Positions 6,884-15,967 of a stretch of 64,000 nt of DNA are shown here, piece by piece. Under the pieces are notes generated by a model. That model worked only from the letters and a program-made list of their open reading frames with translations, had not been told where the DNA came from and did no database searches. The translations under genes and the position numbers were made by a program. The stretch is from G963720475 sp963720475 (lineage in GTDB: Bacteria > Actinomycetota > Thermoleophilia > Solirubrobacterales > Thermoleophilaceae). Positions within the stretch are counted from its first letter, which is position 1. The number at the start of each line of letters is the position of its first letter. The stretch lies in NCBI GenBank assembly GCA_963720475.1, contig OY970394.1, positions 1,240,001 to 1,304,000 on the forward strand, given 5' to 3'.

Positions 6884-9372
6884 CGGCGATCGACGCGTCG
6901 GCAGGGCAGCGCGGTCAGCTTCGCGCGGCGCGCCTTGAAACGGGCGTGGAGCACCGTCGTCTTGGTGTCGTAGCTCCAGCGATTGCGCGCCAGGGTCCGG
7001 CGCCCGACGGTCACGCGGCACGGGGTGAACGGACGCCGCAGGGTGCGCATCGTCGCCTGCACGAGGTAGGTCCGCTTGCGCCCGCCGCGGACCGCGAGCG
7101 TCCAGCGACGGTGCTTGCCGCCCTCCACGGACACGAGCCGCTCGCCCTCGAACATCTCCGCGCTCGACTGCCCGCGGGGGAACGCGAGTAGTCGCAGGCG
7201 GCCGCGGCGGTCATTCAAGTGGACGATGCCGTCACCAGCGCCATAGTCGGTGAGCGTGTCCACGTCCGGCTCGAGCATCGGCAGCACGGCGCCCGACCTC
7301 ACCAGTAGCGGCAGCTCCTCGAGCGGCGCTGGCAGACGGTGCTCGCGCCCGCCCGCGAGCACCCGCGGCCGCCCGAGTCGCAGCGAGCCGTCGGCCGCCT
7401 CGTAGTGCGCGCTGCGCCAGAGGTCGATCCAGCGCCCGGCCGGCGCGTAGAGCTCGTGTTCGCGCTCGCCCGCCGCCACCACGGGCGCGGCAAGCAGATC
7501 GGGTCCGAACAGCAACTGGTCGTCCGAGCGGAGCGCGCGCTCGTCGGCGGAGTGCACCAAGCCGAGGTGGCGCATCAATGGAAGTCCCGTGCGGCGGTAG
7601 TGCGCGTCCGCGGCGAGGATGTAGGGGTAGAGCTGCGTATGGAGCTTCGCGTAGCGGCGCCAGATCGGCAGCATCCCGCGGTCGTAGATCTGCGGGCGTT
7701 GGTAGGACGGGATCGCGATTCCCGAACGCTTGGTGCGCATCACGCCCGAGACCGCACCGAACTCGATCCAGCGGGCGAGCAACTCCGGCGTCAGGTTCTC
7801 GGCCGGGCCGTAGGTGTTGTAGCCGCCGATGTCGGTCCCGAAGCGGGTCACGCCCGACATTCCCATGCCGAGCGCCTGGCGCACCGCGGACTGGAGCCCG
7901 TCGTAGCCGAAGACGGTCGTCGGGTCGCCGCCCCAGACGTTGACCGCGCAGCGCGCGCTACCGGTCCAGCCCGAGCGCTGGAAGCGCACTATCGGCTTGC
8001 CGCTCCGACGTGCGATCCGATCGAGCGCGCAGTGGTAGTCGGTCGGGTAGCGGTTGTGCGCGGCCGTTCCGGCGGTTCCGTCGGCCGCGACGACGAGGGG
8101 CGAGGTCGATTCGCCGAAGTCCTCCATGAAGCCGTCGTGGCCGCTGTCGGTTGCCTCGCGCACGAGCCGTTCGTAGAAGCGCTCGGTCCGAGCAGCGGTG
8201 AAGTCGAACTGCGAAAGGGGCTCGACGCCGAATCCGAGCGGGGCGCTCCCGCCGACGAAGGCTGGGTAGACGTGGGGGAGGCCGGTGCGCTCGCGCTGGA
8301 GCACGCCGGCCTGGGCGGCCTCGGTCCAGAGGGGCTGGTACGAGACGCACAGCGCGGGGTTGAAATAGACGAGGTGAGCGAGGCCCGCAGCGTGGAAGGC
8401 GCGCGTTCGTGCGCGGTTGTAGGCGGGGTCGTCGCGCTGCGCTCCGCACGGAAGGAAGTGCATCTGAGTCTCGGCGGCCGAGACCGGCGCGTCGGCCTCG
8501 CGCAGCGTGCGCATCAGCGCGGCCTCCTCGGCGAGCTCAACGCGGTTCGGCTGGCCGGTCTGGAACCAGGGGCCAAACGCCCAAGGCGCGGGTGGGGGCG
8601 GCTGGCGGCCGGTGGCGGCGGTGAAGCGCGCGAGCGCGTCGGCGGGCCGCGGGCCGGCGAAGAACCGCAGCGAGAGGGCGCCAGAGTCGATCTCCACGCT
8701 CCAAGCGCCGGCCCGCTCGCTGCCGAGCTTGAAGCGACTCGTCTCGTCGCGGTCCACCAGCACGCCGTAGCCGCGACTCGACAGCAGCCAGGGGACCGGG
8801 TAGTAGGTCGAGTCGTCGCGCTCGCCGTGCGCCCACGGCGGCACGAACGCGCGCGGGTAATTGCGGTCCTCGGGACGCGTCGGCCCGTCGGCGACGTAGT
8901 TCTCGACCTCGCGCCCGGCGTGGTCGACCGCGTTCGAGCGCGAGCCGAAGCCGAAGTAGCGCTCCCCGGGCGGCGCCTCGAAGCCGATCCCGAGGGCGTC
9001 CGCGCCGCCGCCGGTGGGGACCGCCTCGAGCGCGATCGTCCCCTCGCCATCGGGCCGCACGCGCACACGAATCTCTCGCCCGTCGCCGGTCACGGCGGTG
9101 GCGATCACCGCGTCGCCTTTCCGCCGCAGCTCCCGCGCGCGCACGACGCGTGACCAGCCGCCGAGGAAGCGTGCTCCGAGCCGCGTCGCCGCGCCCTCGC
9201 GAAGGGTCGCCCCGCCGCGCTCGGCGAGCTCGATCTGCCAGGGGTCGGAGCGGATGGTGGCTCGTAGCGCGCCACTCTCGACGGAGGCCTCCTCCGCGGA
9301 CGCCGTTCCGACGCCGGCGAAAACGGCCGCGAACGACGCGGCGCCGGCTAGCGCGGTGAGCGGCCGGCGCAC
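6880..9372 (-). CDS. Secreted glycoside hydrolase family 31 enzyme
   Basis: 830 residues. A signal peptide is evident at 1-27 (hydrophobic core ending TASA, then EEA). An N-terminal beta-sandwich (about 35-255) precedes a (beta/alpha)8 barrel. Likely catalytic residues are Asp418 in DGFMEDFGE (nucleophile) and Asp483 in VWGGDPTTV (acid/base); FGTDIGGYNTYG and GVMRTKRSG further support GH31. The family cleaves alpha-glucosidic, xylosidic or related bonds; motifs do not fit the sulfoquinovosidases closely, so substrate is open. C-terminal beta domains from about residue 640. Its promoter would have to lie in or near the 3' end of nothing upstream: the next gene on the same strand ends only 10 bases before its start, so cotranscription with grx4-bolA is possible. 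Confidence 0.85.
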   Translation of the reverse strand: MRRPLTALAGAASFAAVFAGVGTASAEEASVESGALRATIRSDPWQIELAERGGATLREGAATRLGARFLGGWSRVVRARELRRKGDAVIATAVTGDGREIRVRVRPDGEGTIALEAVPTGGGADALGIGFEAPPGERYFGFGSRSNAVDHAGREVENYVADGPTRPEDRNYPRAFVPPWAHGERDDSTYYPVPWLLSSRGYGVLVDRDETSRFKLGSERAGAWSVEIDSGALSLRFFAGPRPADALARFTAATGRQPPPPAPWAFGPWFQTGQPNRVELAEEAALMRTLREADAPVSAAETQMHFLPCGAQRDDPAYNRARTRAFHAAGLAHLVYFNPALCVSYQPLWTEAAQAGVLQRERTGLPHVYPAFVGGSAPLGFGVEPLSQFDFTAARTERFYERLVREATDSGHDGFMEDFGESTSPLVVAADGTAGTAAHNRYPTDYHCALDRIARRSGKPIVRFQRSGWTGSARCAVNVWGGDPTTVFGYDGLQSAVRQALGMGMSGVTRFGTDIGGYNTYGPAENLTPELLARWIEFGAVSGVMRTKRSGIAIPSYQRPQIYDRGMLPIWRRYAKLHTQLYPYILAADAHYRRTGLPLMRHLGLVHSADERALRSDDQLLFGPDLLAAPVVAAGEREHELYAPAGRWIDLWRSAHYEAADGSLRLGRPRVLAGGREHRLPAPLEELPLLVRSGAVLPMLEPDVDTLTDYGAGDGIVHLNDRRGRLRLLAFPRGQSSAEMFEGERLVSVEGGKHRRWTLAVRGGRKRTYLVQATMRTLRRPFTPCRVTVGRRTLARNRWSYDTKTTVLHARFKARRAKLTALPCRRVDRR

Positions 9373-9381
9373 ACGCGTGCG

Positions 9382-9819
9382 CTAGCTCAGGCGGTTCTCG
9401 AGCCCGAGCGGCGGCGCCTTGCCCGGCTCAGGAGCAGGCGGAGCCTCGGCCTCCTCGCCACCGTCCGGCTGCTCGACGCCGAGCAGCTCGGCGAGCTCGC
9501 CCGACTCGTACATCTCGGTGACGATGTCGCAGCCGCCGACGAGCTCGCCGCCGACGAACAGCTGCGGGATCGTGGGCCAGCCGGAGAGGTCGGACAGCTG
9601 CTCGCGGATGCGCGGGTCGGGAAGAATGTCGAGCGCGGCGTAACGCACGCCGAGCGCGTGCAGCGCTGCGGCCGTACGCGCCGAGAACCCGCAGGCGGGC
9701 TCCGCGGGCGTGCCCTTCATGAACAGCATCACCTGGTTGTCGGCGACCGCGCGCTCGATGAACTCGCGGATCTGCTGTTCGGTCATCGGGTCCTGCGTGG
9801 CGGCGTTCGCTTCGCTCAT
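9382..9819 (-). CDS. grxD: Monothiol glutaredoxin, Grx4 family
   Basis: 145 residues. The CGFS active site is at 43-46 (PACGFSART), with Lys35 in FMKGTP, WPTIPQLFVGGELVGGCD carrying the TIP cis-proline and the glutathione-binding GGCD. These are all family hallmarks. Grx4 proteins hold a bridging 2Fe-2S cluster with glutathione and pass it to carrier proteins, usually with BolA. The last 40 residues form an acidic, Pro-rich tail absent from typical short Grx4. The start overlaps the bolA stop (ATGA). Confidence 0.93.
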   Translation of the reverse strand: MSEANAATQDPMTEQQIREFIERAVADNQVMLFMKGTPAEPACGFSARTAAALHALGVRYAALDILPDPRIREQLSDLSGWPTIPQLFVGGELVGGCDIVTEMYESGELAELLGVEQPDGGEEAEAPPAPEPGKAPPLGLENRLS

Positions 9820-10055
9820 CAGTTCGTCTCCGGTGTCGAGGTCTTGATCGAAAGGGCGTGGATCGGCCCGCCCACCTCGTCGCCGAAGACGTCGTACACG
9901 AGTCGGTGCTGCTCGATTCGCGACAGGCCGGAGAAGCGATCCGACACGATCTCGGCGCGGAAGTGGTCACCGCCGCCGGTCAGATCGGCGACGTTCACCT
10001 CCGAACCGGGAAGTGCGCCGCGAATGCGCTTCTCGAGCTCCTCGACAGTGGGCAT
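9819..10055 (-). CDS. bolA: BolA family protein
   Basis: 78 residues, full-length for the family: MPTVEELEKRIRGALPGSEV, GDHFRAEIVSDRFSGLSRIE, then the conserved HRLVYDVFGDEVGGPIHALS segment with the cluster-binding His near the C-terminus. BolA proteins form 2Fe-2S heterodimers with CGFS glutaredoxins; the four-base overlap with grx4 supports that partnership. It is divergent from the ErpA-type gene across a 59-base gap that must contain both promoters. Confidence 0.93.
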   Translation of the reverse strand: MPTVEELEKRIRGALPGSEVNVADLTGGGDHFRAEIVSDRFSGLSRIEQHRLVYDVFGDEVGGPIHALSIKTSTPETN

Positions 10056-10098
10056 CGCCTCCGAGGATAGAGGGTGCGGCTCCAGGGGTATGCCTAGC

Positions 10099-10122
10099 TA
10101 CAATGTGACACCTAGTGGTCAC
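10099..10122 (+). promoter_or_regulatory. Promoter -10 and imperfect palindrome before erpA-like gene
   Basis: TACAAT (10099-10104) matches the -10 consensus at five of six bases; no good -35 is seen. A start about 7 bases further on would fall a few bases before the GTG at 10115, so the transcript would be nearly leaderless. Bases 10105-10122 form an imperfect 18-bp palindrome (GTGACACCT / AGTGGTCAC, 7 of 9 pairs) spanning the expected start site, a plausible operator position for an Fe-S-responsive repressor. That role is inference. Confidence 0.4.
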
Positions 10123-10477
10123 GTTGACCGATATAGCGGCCGAGAAGGTCAGAGGCTTTCTCGCTGGCGAAGACCAGCCCGACGGCGCCGGCCTGCGGGT
10201 CGCGGTCCGCGGCGGCGGTTGCTCCGGCTTCCAGTACGCGCTCGCGCTCGACGAGAAGCGCGACGACGACAACGTCTTCGAGGACCGCGGCATTCCGGTG
10301 CTCGTGGACCCCGCGAGCCTGAGCTACGTCGACGGCTCGGTCGTGGACTACACCGAGAGCATGATGGGGTCGGGCTTCGAGGTCCGCAACCCGAACGTCG
10401 TGGCCGCCTGCGGCTGCGGCTCTTCGTTCCGCGTGGCGGACGACGAAGAAGCCGCGGCCTGCGCGTCGACGCAGTAG
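10115..10477 (+). CDS. erpA: A-type iron-sulfur carrier (HesB/IscA/ErpA)
   Basis: 120 residues with the three cluster-binding cysteines Cys36 (RGGGCSGFQY), Cys99 and Cys101 (AACGCGSSF), the spacing expected for A-type carriers. ErpA/IscA proteins deliver Fe-S clusters to apoproteins. GTG start. Divergent from bolA-grx4, so three Fe-S trafficking proteins share one intergenic control region. The erpA symbol, as opposed to iscA or sufA, is a best guess. A short Glu/Ala tail follows the CGC motif. Confidence 0.9.
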   Translation: MVTLTDIAAEKVRGFLAGEDQPDGAGLRVAVRGGGCSGFQYALALDEKRDDDNVFEDRGIPVLVDPASLSYVDGSVVDYTESMMGSGFEVRNPNVVAACGCGSSFRVADDEEAAACASTQ

Positions 10478-10488
10478 CGCGTCTGGCC

Positions 10489-11554
10489 GTGTCCGCGGCG
10501 CGCGCACTGGCGATCGCTTGCTCGCTCGCCGGGCTTGCGATGCTGCTGGCCCCGGGCGCGGCCGAGGCCGTCCTACACGGCCGACTTCAACGGCGGCGAC
10601 CCGATCTTGACCGGAGATGCGGCGAACGACGACGGTCGTTCCAGGTACTCCTTCGGCTTGTTTTTCGGGGTCGAGCCTGACGAGCGGCTCAGACACAGCC
10701 GCTTCGGGGCCCACGATCCAGGTTTCAGCAGCCGTTTCGACTTCGACACTGCGCAGGCGGGCGATGCCGAGCAGGACGTGATGGCTAATAGCGGCGCGAA
10801 AGTCAGCGTGTTCGCGCGCGGTGGCGACGACGACGTCGGCGTTTCCGGCGTGAACCCGCCGCTGACGGCGACGTTCGAGCTCAACGGCGAGGGCGGGGCG
10901 GACGAGCTGACCGGTGGGCCCAACGCCGACAGCCTCGATGGGGGGCCGGGGGCGGACACACTGCGCGGTGGCGACGGAGACGACGAGCTCCTGGCCGCCG
11001 ATGGCGAGGTGGACGCCGAGCTCGACTGCGGCCCGGGGACCGACACGGTCATCCGCGACTCGATCGACCCCGCCCCGATGAACTGTGTGGGCGAAACGGA
11101 CGTGATCGTCTTTCCGGCGCAGCCCGCAGCCACGCCGGCTGTGACTCCGCCCGCGATCGTGCAGCCACAGCCCTTCCCGATCGGCAAGATCCGGCTACGC
11201 GCCACCGCCAAGCGCGGCCGGCAGATCACGCTCGACAGCCGTGCGACCGCGACCTGTCCCGTCACCTCTCAGCTGACCTGCGCGGTGCTGGTCACCGCCT
11301 CGGCGCGCGCTCCGATCAGCGCTCTGCCGAAGGGCAAGGCGGGCGCCGACACGCGCAAGGTCACGCTCGCCGACCAGGTGCTTGCGCTAAAGCCCGGGGT
11401 CTCGAAACGGGTGAGGGTCAAGCTATCGCAGAGCATGAGCGGCCTCTTCAGGCGTGCCAAGCGGCTGTCGGTCAAGTTCAGGATCGTCGTGACGATCCCC
11501 GGCGCGAAGGCGGCGCGCGCCTCGACCGCCACCGCGATCAAGGCTCCGCGCTAG
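10489..11554 (+). CDS. Secreted RTX-like calcium-binding protein (one frameshift)
   Basis: A signal peptide is read from GTG at 10489 (SAARALAIACSLAGLAMLL, ending GAAEA), but the mature protein (SYTADFNGGDPILTG onward) is in another frame. Dropping one G near 10570 joins the two at the expected cleavage site. The mature chain has RTX nonapeptide-like repeats at about 10890-11000 (GGPNADSLDGGPGADTL, RGGDGDDELL), a Cys pair, a Pro-rich linker and a C-terminal beta-rich domain of about 110 residues with basic patches. Function unknown; RTX repeats normally fold upon binding Ca2+ outside the cell. The break is probably a sequence error, but decay cannot be ruled out. Confidence 0.65.
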
Positions 11555-11558
11555 GGCG

Positions 11559-12314
11559 TTAGCTCTTCGGCTTCGTCGGCGCGCCCGCGACCAGGTTTGC
11601 GAAGCGGGCGAAGCCGCTGCGCTCACGATCGAACCGCGCCTCCGCCCGCTCGCGCTTGCTCGAGCCCTCCGGATAGCGCTTGCGCGCCCAGCGAGAGTTC
11701 GGCTTGGCGAGGCGGATTGATGCCACCAGTCCGACGGGCGGGATGAAGAGGCCGAGCAACGCGCTGTAGATCTTGCCCTTGAAGACCGCGATCCCGGCGA
11801 AGACCAGCGAGATCATCAGCGAGGTGACGATCGCGCCGAGCCCAGGGCCGTCGAGGTCGAGCGGCGAGATGCCGACGACCACGAGCCCCGCGAAGCTGGC
11901 CATGTAGACGACGAACTGGACCGACTGTCGCCCTTCTTCCGCCCAGTAGACGTCCTCGAGGTGGAGCCAGAGCGCGAACTCGTCCATCGTCAGCCCGGCG
12001 CCGATCCCGAAGAAGATCGCGAGCACCTCGAGCCACGGTGTGTCCGGGCTGAGCGCGAAGCCGAGGAAGCCCGCGATCATCATCGTGAAGATCCCCCACA
12101 CGAGGTGATGGATGTGCAGGCCGCTCTTGGTCTCGACGTTGCCGGGCCACCACTTCACCTGAGCGCGGATCATCCGCGCGCTCGTACGCACGAATGCGAA
12201 CGACAGGATGAAGGCGAGCAGGCACAGCATCCCCGAGCGATGCTGGATCGACACGTGGTGGTGGCCGTAGGGGTCGAACTCGATCTTCGCGAGCGTGTCG
12301 AGCACCAGGTCCAT
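11559..12314 (-). CDS. Conserved integral membrane protein (251 aa)
   Basis: ATG at 12314 (MDLVLDTLAKIEFDPYGHHH). About six hydrophobic helices are visible, including LCLLAFILSFAFV, HHLVWGIFTMMIAGFLGFAL and LGAIVTSLMISLVFAGIAVF. Conserved-looking polar motifs sit near membrane edges (GLHIHHLVWG with three His; TMDEFALWLHLEDVYW). His/Asp/Glu residues at helix ends could bind a metal, but no family is recognised. The C-terminal 50 residues are basic. It converges on the RTX gene, with stops four bases apart. Confidence 0.75.
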   Translation of the reverse strand: MDLVLDTLAKIEFDPYGHHHVSIQHRSGMLCLLAFILSFAFVRTSARMIRAQVKWWPGNVETKSGLHIHHLVWGIFTMMIAGFLGFALSPDTPWLEVLAIFFGIGAGLTMDEFALWLHLEDVYWAEEGRQSVQFVVYMASFAGLVVVGISPLDLDGPGLGAIVTSLMISLVFAGIAVFKGKIYSALLGLFIPPVGLVASIRLAKPNSRWARKRYPEGSSKRERAEARFDRERSGFARFANLVAGAPTKPKS

Positions 12315-12352
12315 TGGCGCCAGGGTACCTGCGGATGCGGCGCGGGCAGGAG

Positions 12353-12979
12353 TTAGACGGGCTCGGTCGCGAGCGAGCGCCAGAGGAAGAGCGAGGCGAG
12401 CGAGCGGTGGGGCCGCCAGGGCTCGGCGATCCGCCGCAGCTCGTCCGGCGCCGGCAGCTCGTCGAGCCCGTATGCCAGCTGCGCCGCCTTGCGCACGCCG
12501 AGGTCGCCGACGGGGAGCACGTCGGGCCGGCCGAGGTGGAAGATCAGGAACATGTCGGCCGTCCACTGGCCGAGGCCCTTGACCTGGATCAGCTGCGCCG
12601 TGACGTCCTCGTCGGCGAGCTCGCGCAGGCGGTCGAGTTCGAGCTCGCCGGTCTCGACGTGCTCGGCGAGGCTGCGCAGGTAGGAGACCTTCGGGCGCGA
12701 GAGGCCGACGCCGCGGAGGTCGTCCTCGCCGGTCGCGAGCAGCTCCCGTGGTGAGGGCGTGCGATCGCCGTAGAGGGCGGTGAGCCGGCCGAAGATGGTC
12801 TGGGCGGCCTTTGTCGAGAGCTGCTGGCCGACGATCGCGCGCACGAGCGCTCCATAGGGGTCCTGCGGCGCCTCGCGCCTGCGCTGATCGGGGTCGAACT
12901 CGCCGATCGCGTCGATCACGCCGCGCAGGACGGGATCCGCCTTGCGAAGCGCGGCTATCTGCTCCGCGCGCCCGCCCAG
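12353..12979 (-). CDS. DNA-3-methyladenine glycosylase II-like (HhH-GPD, AlkA type)
   Basis: Shows the HhH-GPD core: LVRAIVGQQLSTKAAQTIFG, VGLSRPKVSYLRSLA, the helix-hairpin-helix KGLGQWTADMFLIFHLGRPD and the catalytic Asp in VLPVGDLGVRKA. It excises alkylated bases. The start is uncertain. The conserved helix LRKADPVLRGVIDAIG needs a start upstream of it, and the only candidate with a ribosome site (GAGGAGG) is a CTG at 12979, inside the end of the ABC1 kinase gene; a standard GTG at 12919 would remove that helix. A nearby indel is another explanation. A second AlkA-like gene lies at 49681. Confidence 0.75.
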   Translation of the reverse strand: MGGRAEQIAALRKADPVLRGVIDAIGEFDPDQRRREAPQDPYGALVRAIVGQQLSTKAAQTIFGRLTALYGDRTPSPRELLATGEDDLRGVGLSRPKVSYLRSLAEHVETGELELDRLRELADEDVTAQLIQVKGLGQWTADMFLIFHLGRPDVLPVGDLGVRKAAQLAYGLDELPAPDELRRIAEPWRPHRSLASLFLWRSLATEPV

Positions 12980-14383
12980 AAAGCGGCTTCCTCCTCGCCC
13001 ATCTCCGTCGCGGGCTCCTCGTCGAAGACCATCTCGCGGACGATCCGGTGCCAGTTCGCAGTCGCCTCGAGTTGGGCGAGCACATTCACCACGAGTGCCT
13101 CCATCCGCAGCAGCAGCATCGTGTCCGGCGGAACGGTCTGCCGCTTCATCAGGTCCCAGAACTCCGACCGCGGGTCGCCGAAGTCGATCATCACCTGGAC
13201 CGTGTAGTCCGTGGTCAGCGTGAACTCGCGGTCGTCGAGGTACCAACCAGAGACCCGCCGGATGTGCTCGAGCACGCGGTCGGCGGGGATCTTCGGGTCG
13301 TCGGCGTCGAAGTAGCCGAACCCGGCCATCGCCGCGCGTACCGCTTCGGCATCGCCTTCCATCGCCGCGCGGATCAGGGTCTTGCCGCGCTCGCGGTGGC
13401 CTTCGGGCAGGTTCTTCGTCATCCCGAAGTCGAGGAAGGCGACACGGCCGTCGTCCATGCAGCAGGTAGTTGCCCGGGTGCGGGTCGCCGGAGAAGAAGC
13501 CCGTCCGGTAGAGCGAGCCGAAGAAGAAGCGGAAGACGGCCTCGGCCAGGCGGTTGCGATCCTCGGGCCCCGCCTCCTGGACCTCGTCGAACCCGCGGCC
13601 CTCGACGAACTCCTGCACGATCACTCGCTCGCGCGAGAGACCGGTGGCGACCTCGGGGATGACGACGAACGGGTGGCCGCGCCAGGTGCGCGCGAAGGTC
13701 CGCTGGCTCTGCGCCTCGTGCTCGTAGTCGAGCTCGTCCACGAGGCGCTCGCGCATCTCGCGCGACATCGCCTGCGAGTCCATCCCCGGCGCGATCGTCT
13801 TCGCGACCCGCATCAGCAGGCCGAGGTTGTCGAGGTCCGAGCGCACGGCGCGGGCGACGTCGGGGTACTGGACCTTGACCGCGACCTCGCGCCCGCCGAG
13901 GCGCCGGTCGGCGTCCTCGCGCAGGCGCGCACGGTAGACCTGGCCGATCGAGGCGGCGGCGATCGCGTCCTCGTCGAACTCCTCGAAGACGTCGTCGAGG
14001 GGTTGCTCGAGCTCGGCCTCGATCACCTTGCGCATGTCCTCGAATGGCACGCGCGGGGCGGAGTCGCGCAGCTCCGCGAGCTTCTCCTGGACGCGATCCT
14101 CGAATTCGGGCGGCAGGACCCCGGTATCGACGAAAGACGCCACCTGGCCGACCTTCAGCGCCAGGCCCTTCATCGAGCCGAGCACCTCGAAGATCTGCTC
14201 GGCGGCCTCGACCTGGCGCTTTTCGACCGCGATCCTCCGCTTCTCCTTCGAGCGCGTGAGGTTCGCGGTCTTGGTCGCGGCGTTGCGCGCGGCCTGCGAC
14301 CCGACGAGCCCGCCGACCTTCGCCGTGCGGCGCAGGCGGGACGTCGGCATCGGCTTGGGATCCCGCTCGGCCAAGGTGTTCAC
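12955..14383 (-). CDS. ABC1/UbiB (ADCK-like) atypical kinase, one frameshift
   Basis: The N-terminal two thirds read from GTG 14383 (or ATG 14350): KGLALKVGQVASF (the KxGQ motif), AAASIGQVYRARL (Ala-rich loop replacing the Gly loop), VAVKVQYP with the lysine, and GDPHPGNYLL. The frame then breaks: dropping the base at 13459 continues directly into MDDGRVAFLDFGMTKNLP, the DFG-like metal motif, and on to a stop at 12955. The reading is otherwise intact, so an indel error is likely. The family acts in quinone/lipid metabolism, and a specific role here is unknown. The 3' end overlaps the glycosylase start region. Confidence 0.8.
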
Positions 14384-14412
14384 TCTACGGACGCCGGCCG
14401 ACCCGTGGCCGA

Positions 14413-15945
14413 CTAGATCCCGAGCCTCGAGATCTCGACTTCGCGGTCGAGCGCCGACGCCAGCAGCGTCGAGTTGCGCTTCGCCGACCAGATCGCGACG
14501 CTCGTGTCCACCGACGCGGAGCTCGGCGTCGCGTCGAGGCGCACGAGCCCGTCCTCCGCCGCGACGCCGATCGAGACGATCGACTGGTCGCGGCTGCGCT
14601 CGAGCTGCTCGGCGAGGCGGATCACGCCGCAGAGCAGTGCCAGCCGCTGCTCGTCGCCCTTGCTCGCCAGCGGGCCGAGCGCGGCTGTCTCCGGGTCCCC
14701 CTTGCGGTGGTAGCGCGCGATCAGCGCGATCAACAGCAGCTCGCGCGGCGTCCATCCCGGTAGGCCTGCGTGCTCGATCAGGTAGTAGGAGTGCTTGTGG
14801 TGGTCGTCGTAGTCGATCGCGGCGCCGACGTCGTGGAGCATGCACGCCGCCCACAGCAGCTCACGCTCGGCGTCCGAGGCCGCCACGAGCCCCGCCTCCG
14901 CGAGTCCGTCGTAGGTCTGGAGTGAGAGCGCGGCGACATGCTCGACGTGCGCGGGCTCGGGGTGGAAGCGGTTCGAGAGGTTTCGCACCCACGCGCGGCG
15001 CACGTCGTCCAGCAGCGGCGGGTCGTGATCGTCGAGGAAGCGCTCGAAGAAGATCCCCTCGCGCAGGCCGGCCTCCGTCACCTCGACCGCGTCGAAGCCG
15101 GCATGCTCCATCGCGGCGGAGAGGACGACCGCGCCGCCGAGGATCACGTCGCCGCGGTCCGGCTTGATGCCGCCGACCGAGCCGCGCTTCGCGACCGGCA
15201 GCGCGGTGAGATCGTCGATCAGCCCGCCAAGCGCCTCGAAGGTCAGCTCGAACCCCTGTACCTCGATGTCGGGGTAGCCCTCGATCCGCTTCTGGGCCGC
15301 GGCGGCGAGGTTGCGGATCGTGCCGCCGATGCCCACCAGGCGCTTCTCCTCGCCACCCGTGAGCCACTCGATCTCCTCGAGCTGCTTGCGGACGTGCTTG
15401 CGCAGGGCCTTGATCTGCTTCGGCGTGGTCTCCGCGCCGGCAAGGAACGCCTCGCTGACGCGCACCGCGCCGAGCGGTACCGACTCCGCCGTGGCCAGAC
15501 GGCGGTCGGCGATCTGGACGAGCTGGACGCTCCCGCCGCCGATGTCGATCCCGAACCCTTGCTCGAGGGTCGTCGAGTTCGCGATCGCGAGGTAGCCGTA
15601 GAAGGCCTCCTCCCAACCGGAGATGACGCGCACCTCGAGGCCCGTCTCGGCTTCGATGCGCTCGAGCAGCTCGTCGCGGTTGCGCGCGTCGCGGATCGCG
15701 CTCGTCGCGACCGCGGCGATCTCGTCGACCTCCGACGCGCGGCAGAACGACGCGTACACCGCGGCGGTATGGACCGCCCGCTCGATCCGGTCGGGCTTGA
15801 GCGTTTGCTCATCACCCATCCCCGCGCTGATCCGCACGGGCTCGCGGATCTCGTCCGACAGCCACCAGCTGCGCCCGGCCTCGAAGCCGAAGACGACGCA
15901 GCGGAACGAGTTCGACCCCATGTCGATGACGGCGATCTGCTTCAC
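14413..15945 (-). CDS. ppx: Exopolyphosphatase / guanosine pentaphosphatase (Ppx/GppA) with HD domain
   Basis: 510 residues from a GTG at 15945, chosen because GGAAG lies eight bases upstream; a start at 15981 would overlap the divergent FAH gene. Domain 1 (about 1-300) has AVIDMGSNSFRCVVFGF, ATSAIRDARN, SGWEEAFYGY and FGIDIGGGSVQL, the ASKHA phosphatase signature with the catalytic Glu in the GWEEA loop. Domain 2 (about 315-500) is HD-like (ACMLHDVGAAIDYDDHHKHS). This two-domain form degrades inorganic polyphosphate or converts pppGpp to ppGpp. Cytoplasmic. Confidence 0.9.
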   Translation of the reverse strand: MKQIAVIDMGSNSFRCVVFGFEAGRSWWLSDEIREPVRISAGMGDEQTLKPDRIERAVHTAAVYASFCRASEVDEIAAVATSAIRDARNRDELLERIEAETGLEVRVISGWEEAFYGYLAIANSTTLEQGFGIDIGGGSVQLVQIADRRLATAESVPLGAVRVSEAFLAGAETTPKQIKALRKHVRKQLEEIEWLTGGEEKRLVGIGGTIRNLAAAAQKRIEGYPDIEVQGFELTFEALGGLIDDLTALPVAKRGSVGGIKPDRGDVILGGAVVLSAAMEHAGFDAVEVTEAGLREGIFFERFLDDHDPPLLDDVRRAWVRNLSNRFHPEPAHVEHVAALSLQTYDGLAEAGLVAASDAERELLWAACMLHDVGAAIDYDDHHKHSYYLIEHAGLPGWTPRELLLIALIARYHRKGDPETAALGPLASKGDEQRLALLCGVIRLAEQLERSRDQSIVSIGVAAEDGLVRLDATPSSASVDTSVAIWSAKRNSTLLASALDREVEISRLGI

Positions 15946-15967
15946 CCGGCTATCTTCCAAGACCGCG

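Noticed and set aside
6880..9372. GH31 as a sulfoquinovosidase (YihQ-like)
   Set aside because: The MEDFGE block is similar, but I could not find the sulfonate-binding residues in context; left as GH31 of open specificity.
10889..11020. CRISPR-like or tandem DNA repeat
   Set aside because: The periodicity comes from RTX-type GGxGxD protein repeats; there are no conserved DNA repeats with unique spacers.
14028..15167. 379-codon plus-strand frame over the kinase/ppx genes
   Set aside because: Arg/Ser-rich composition typical of an antisense shadow; it crosses two well-supported genes.
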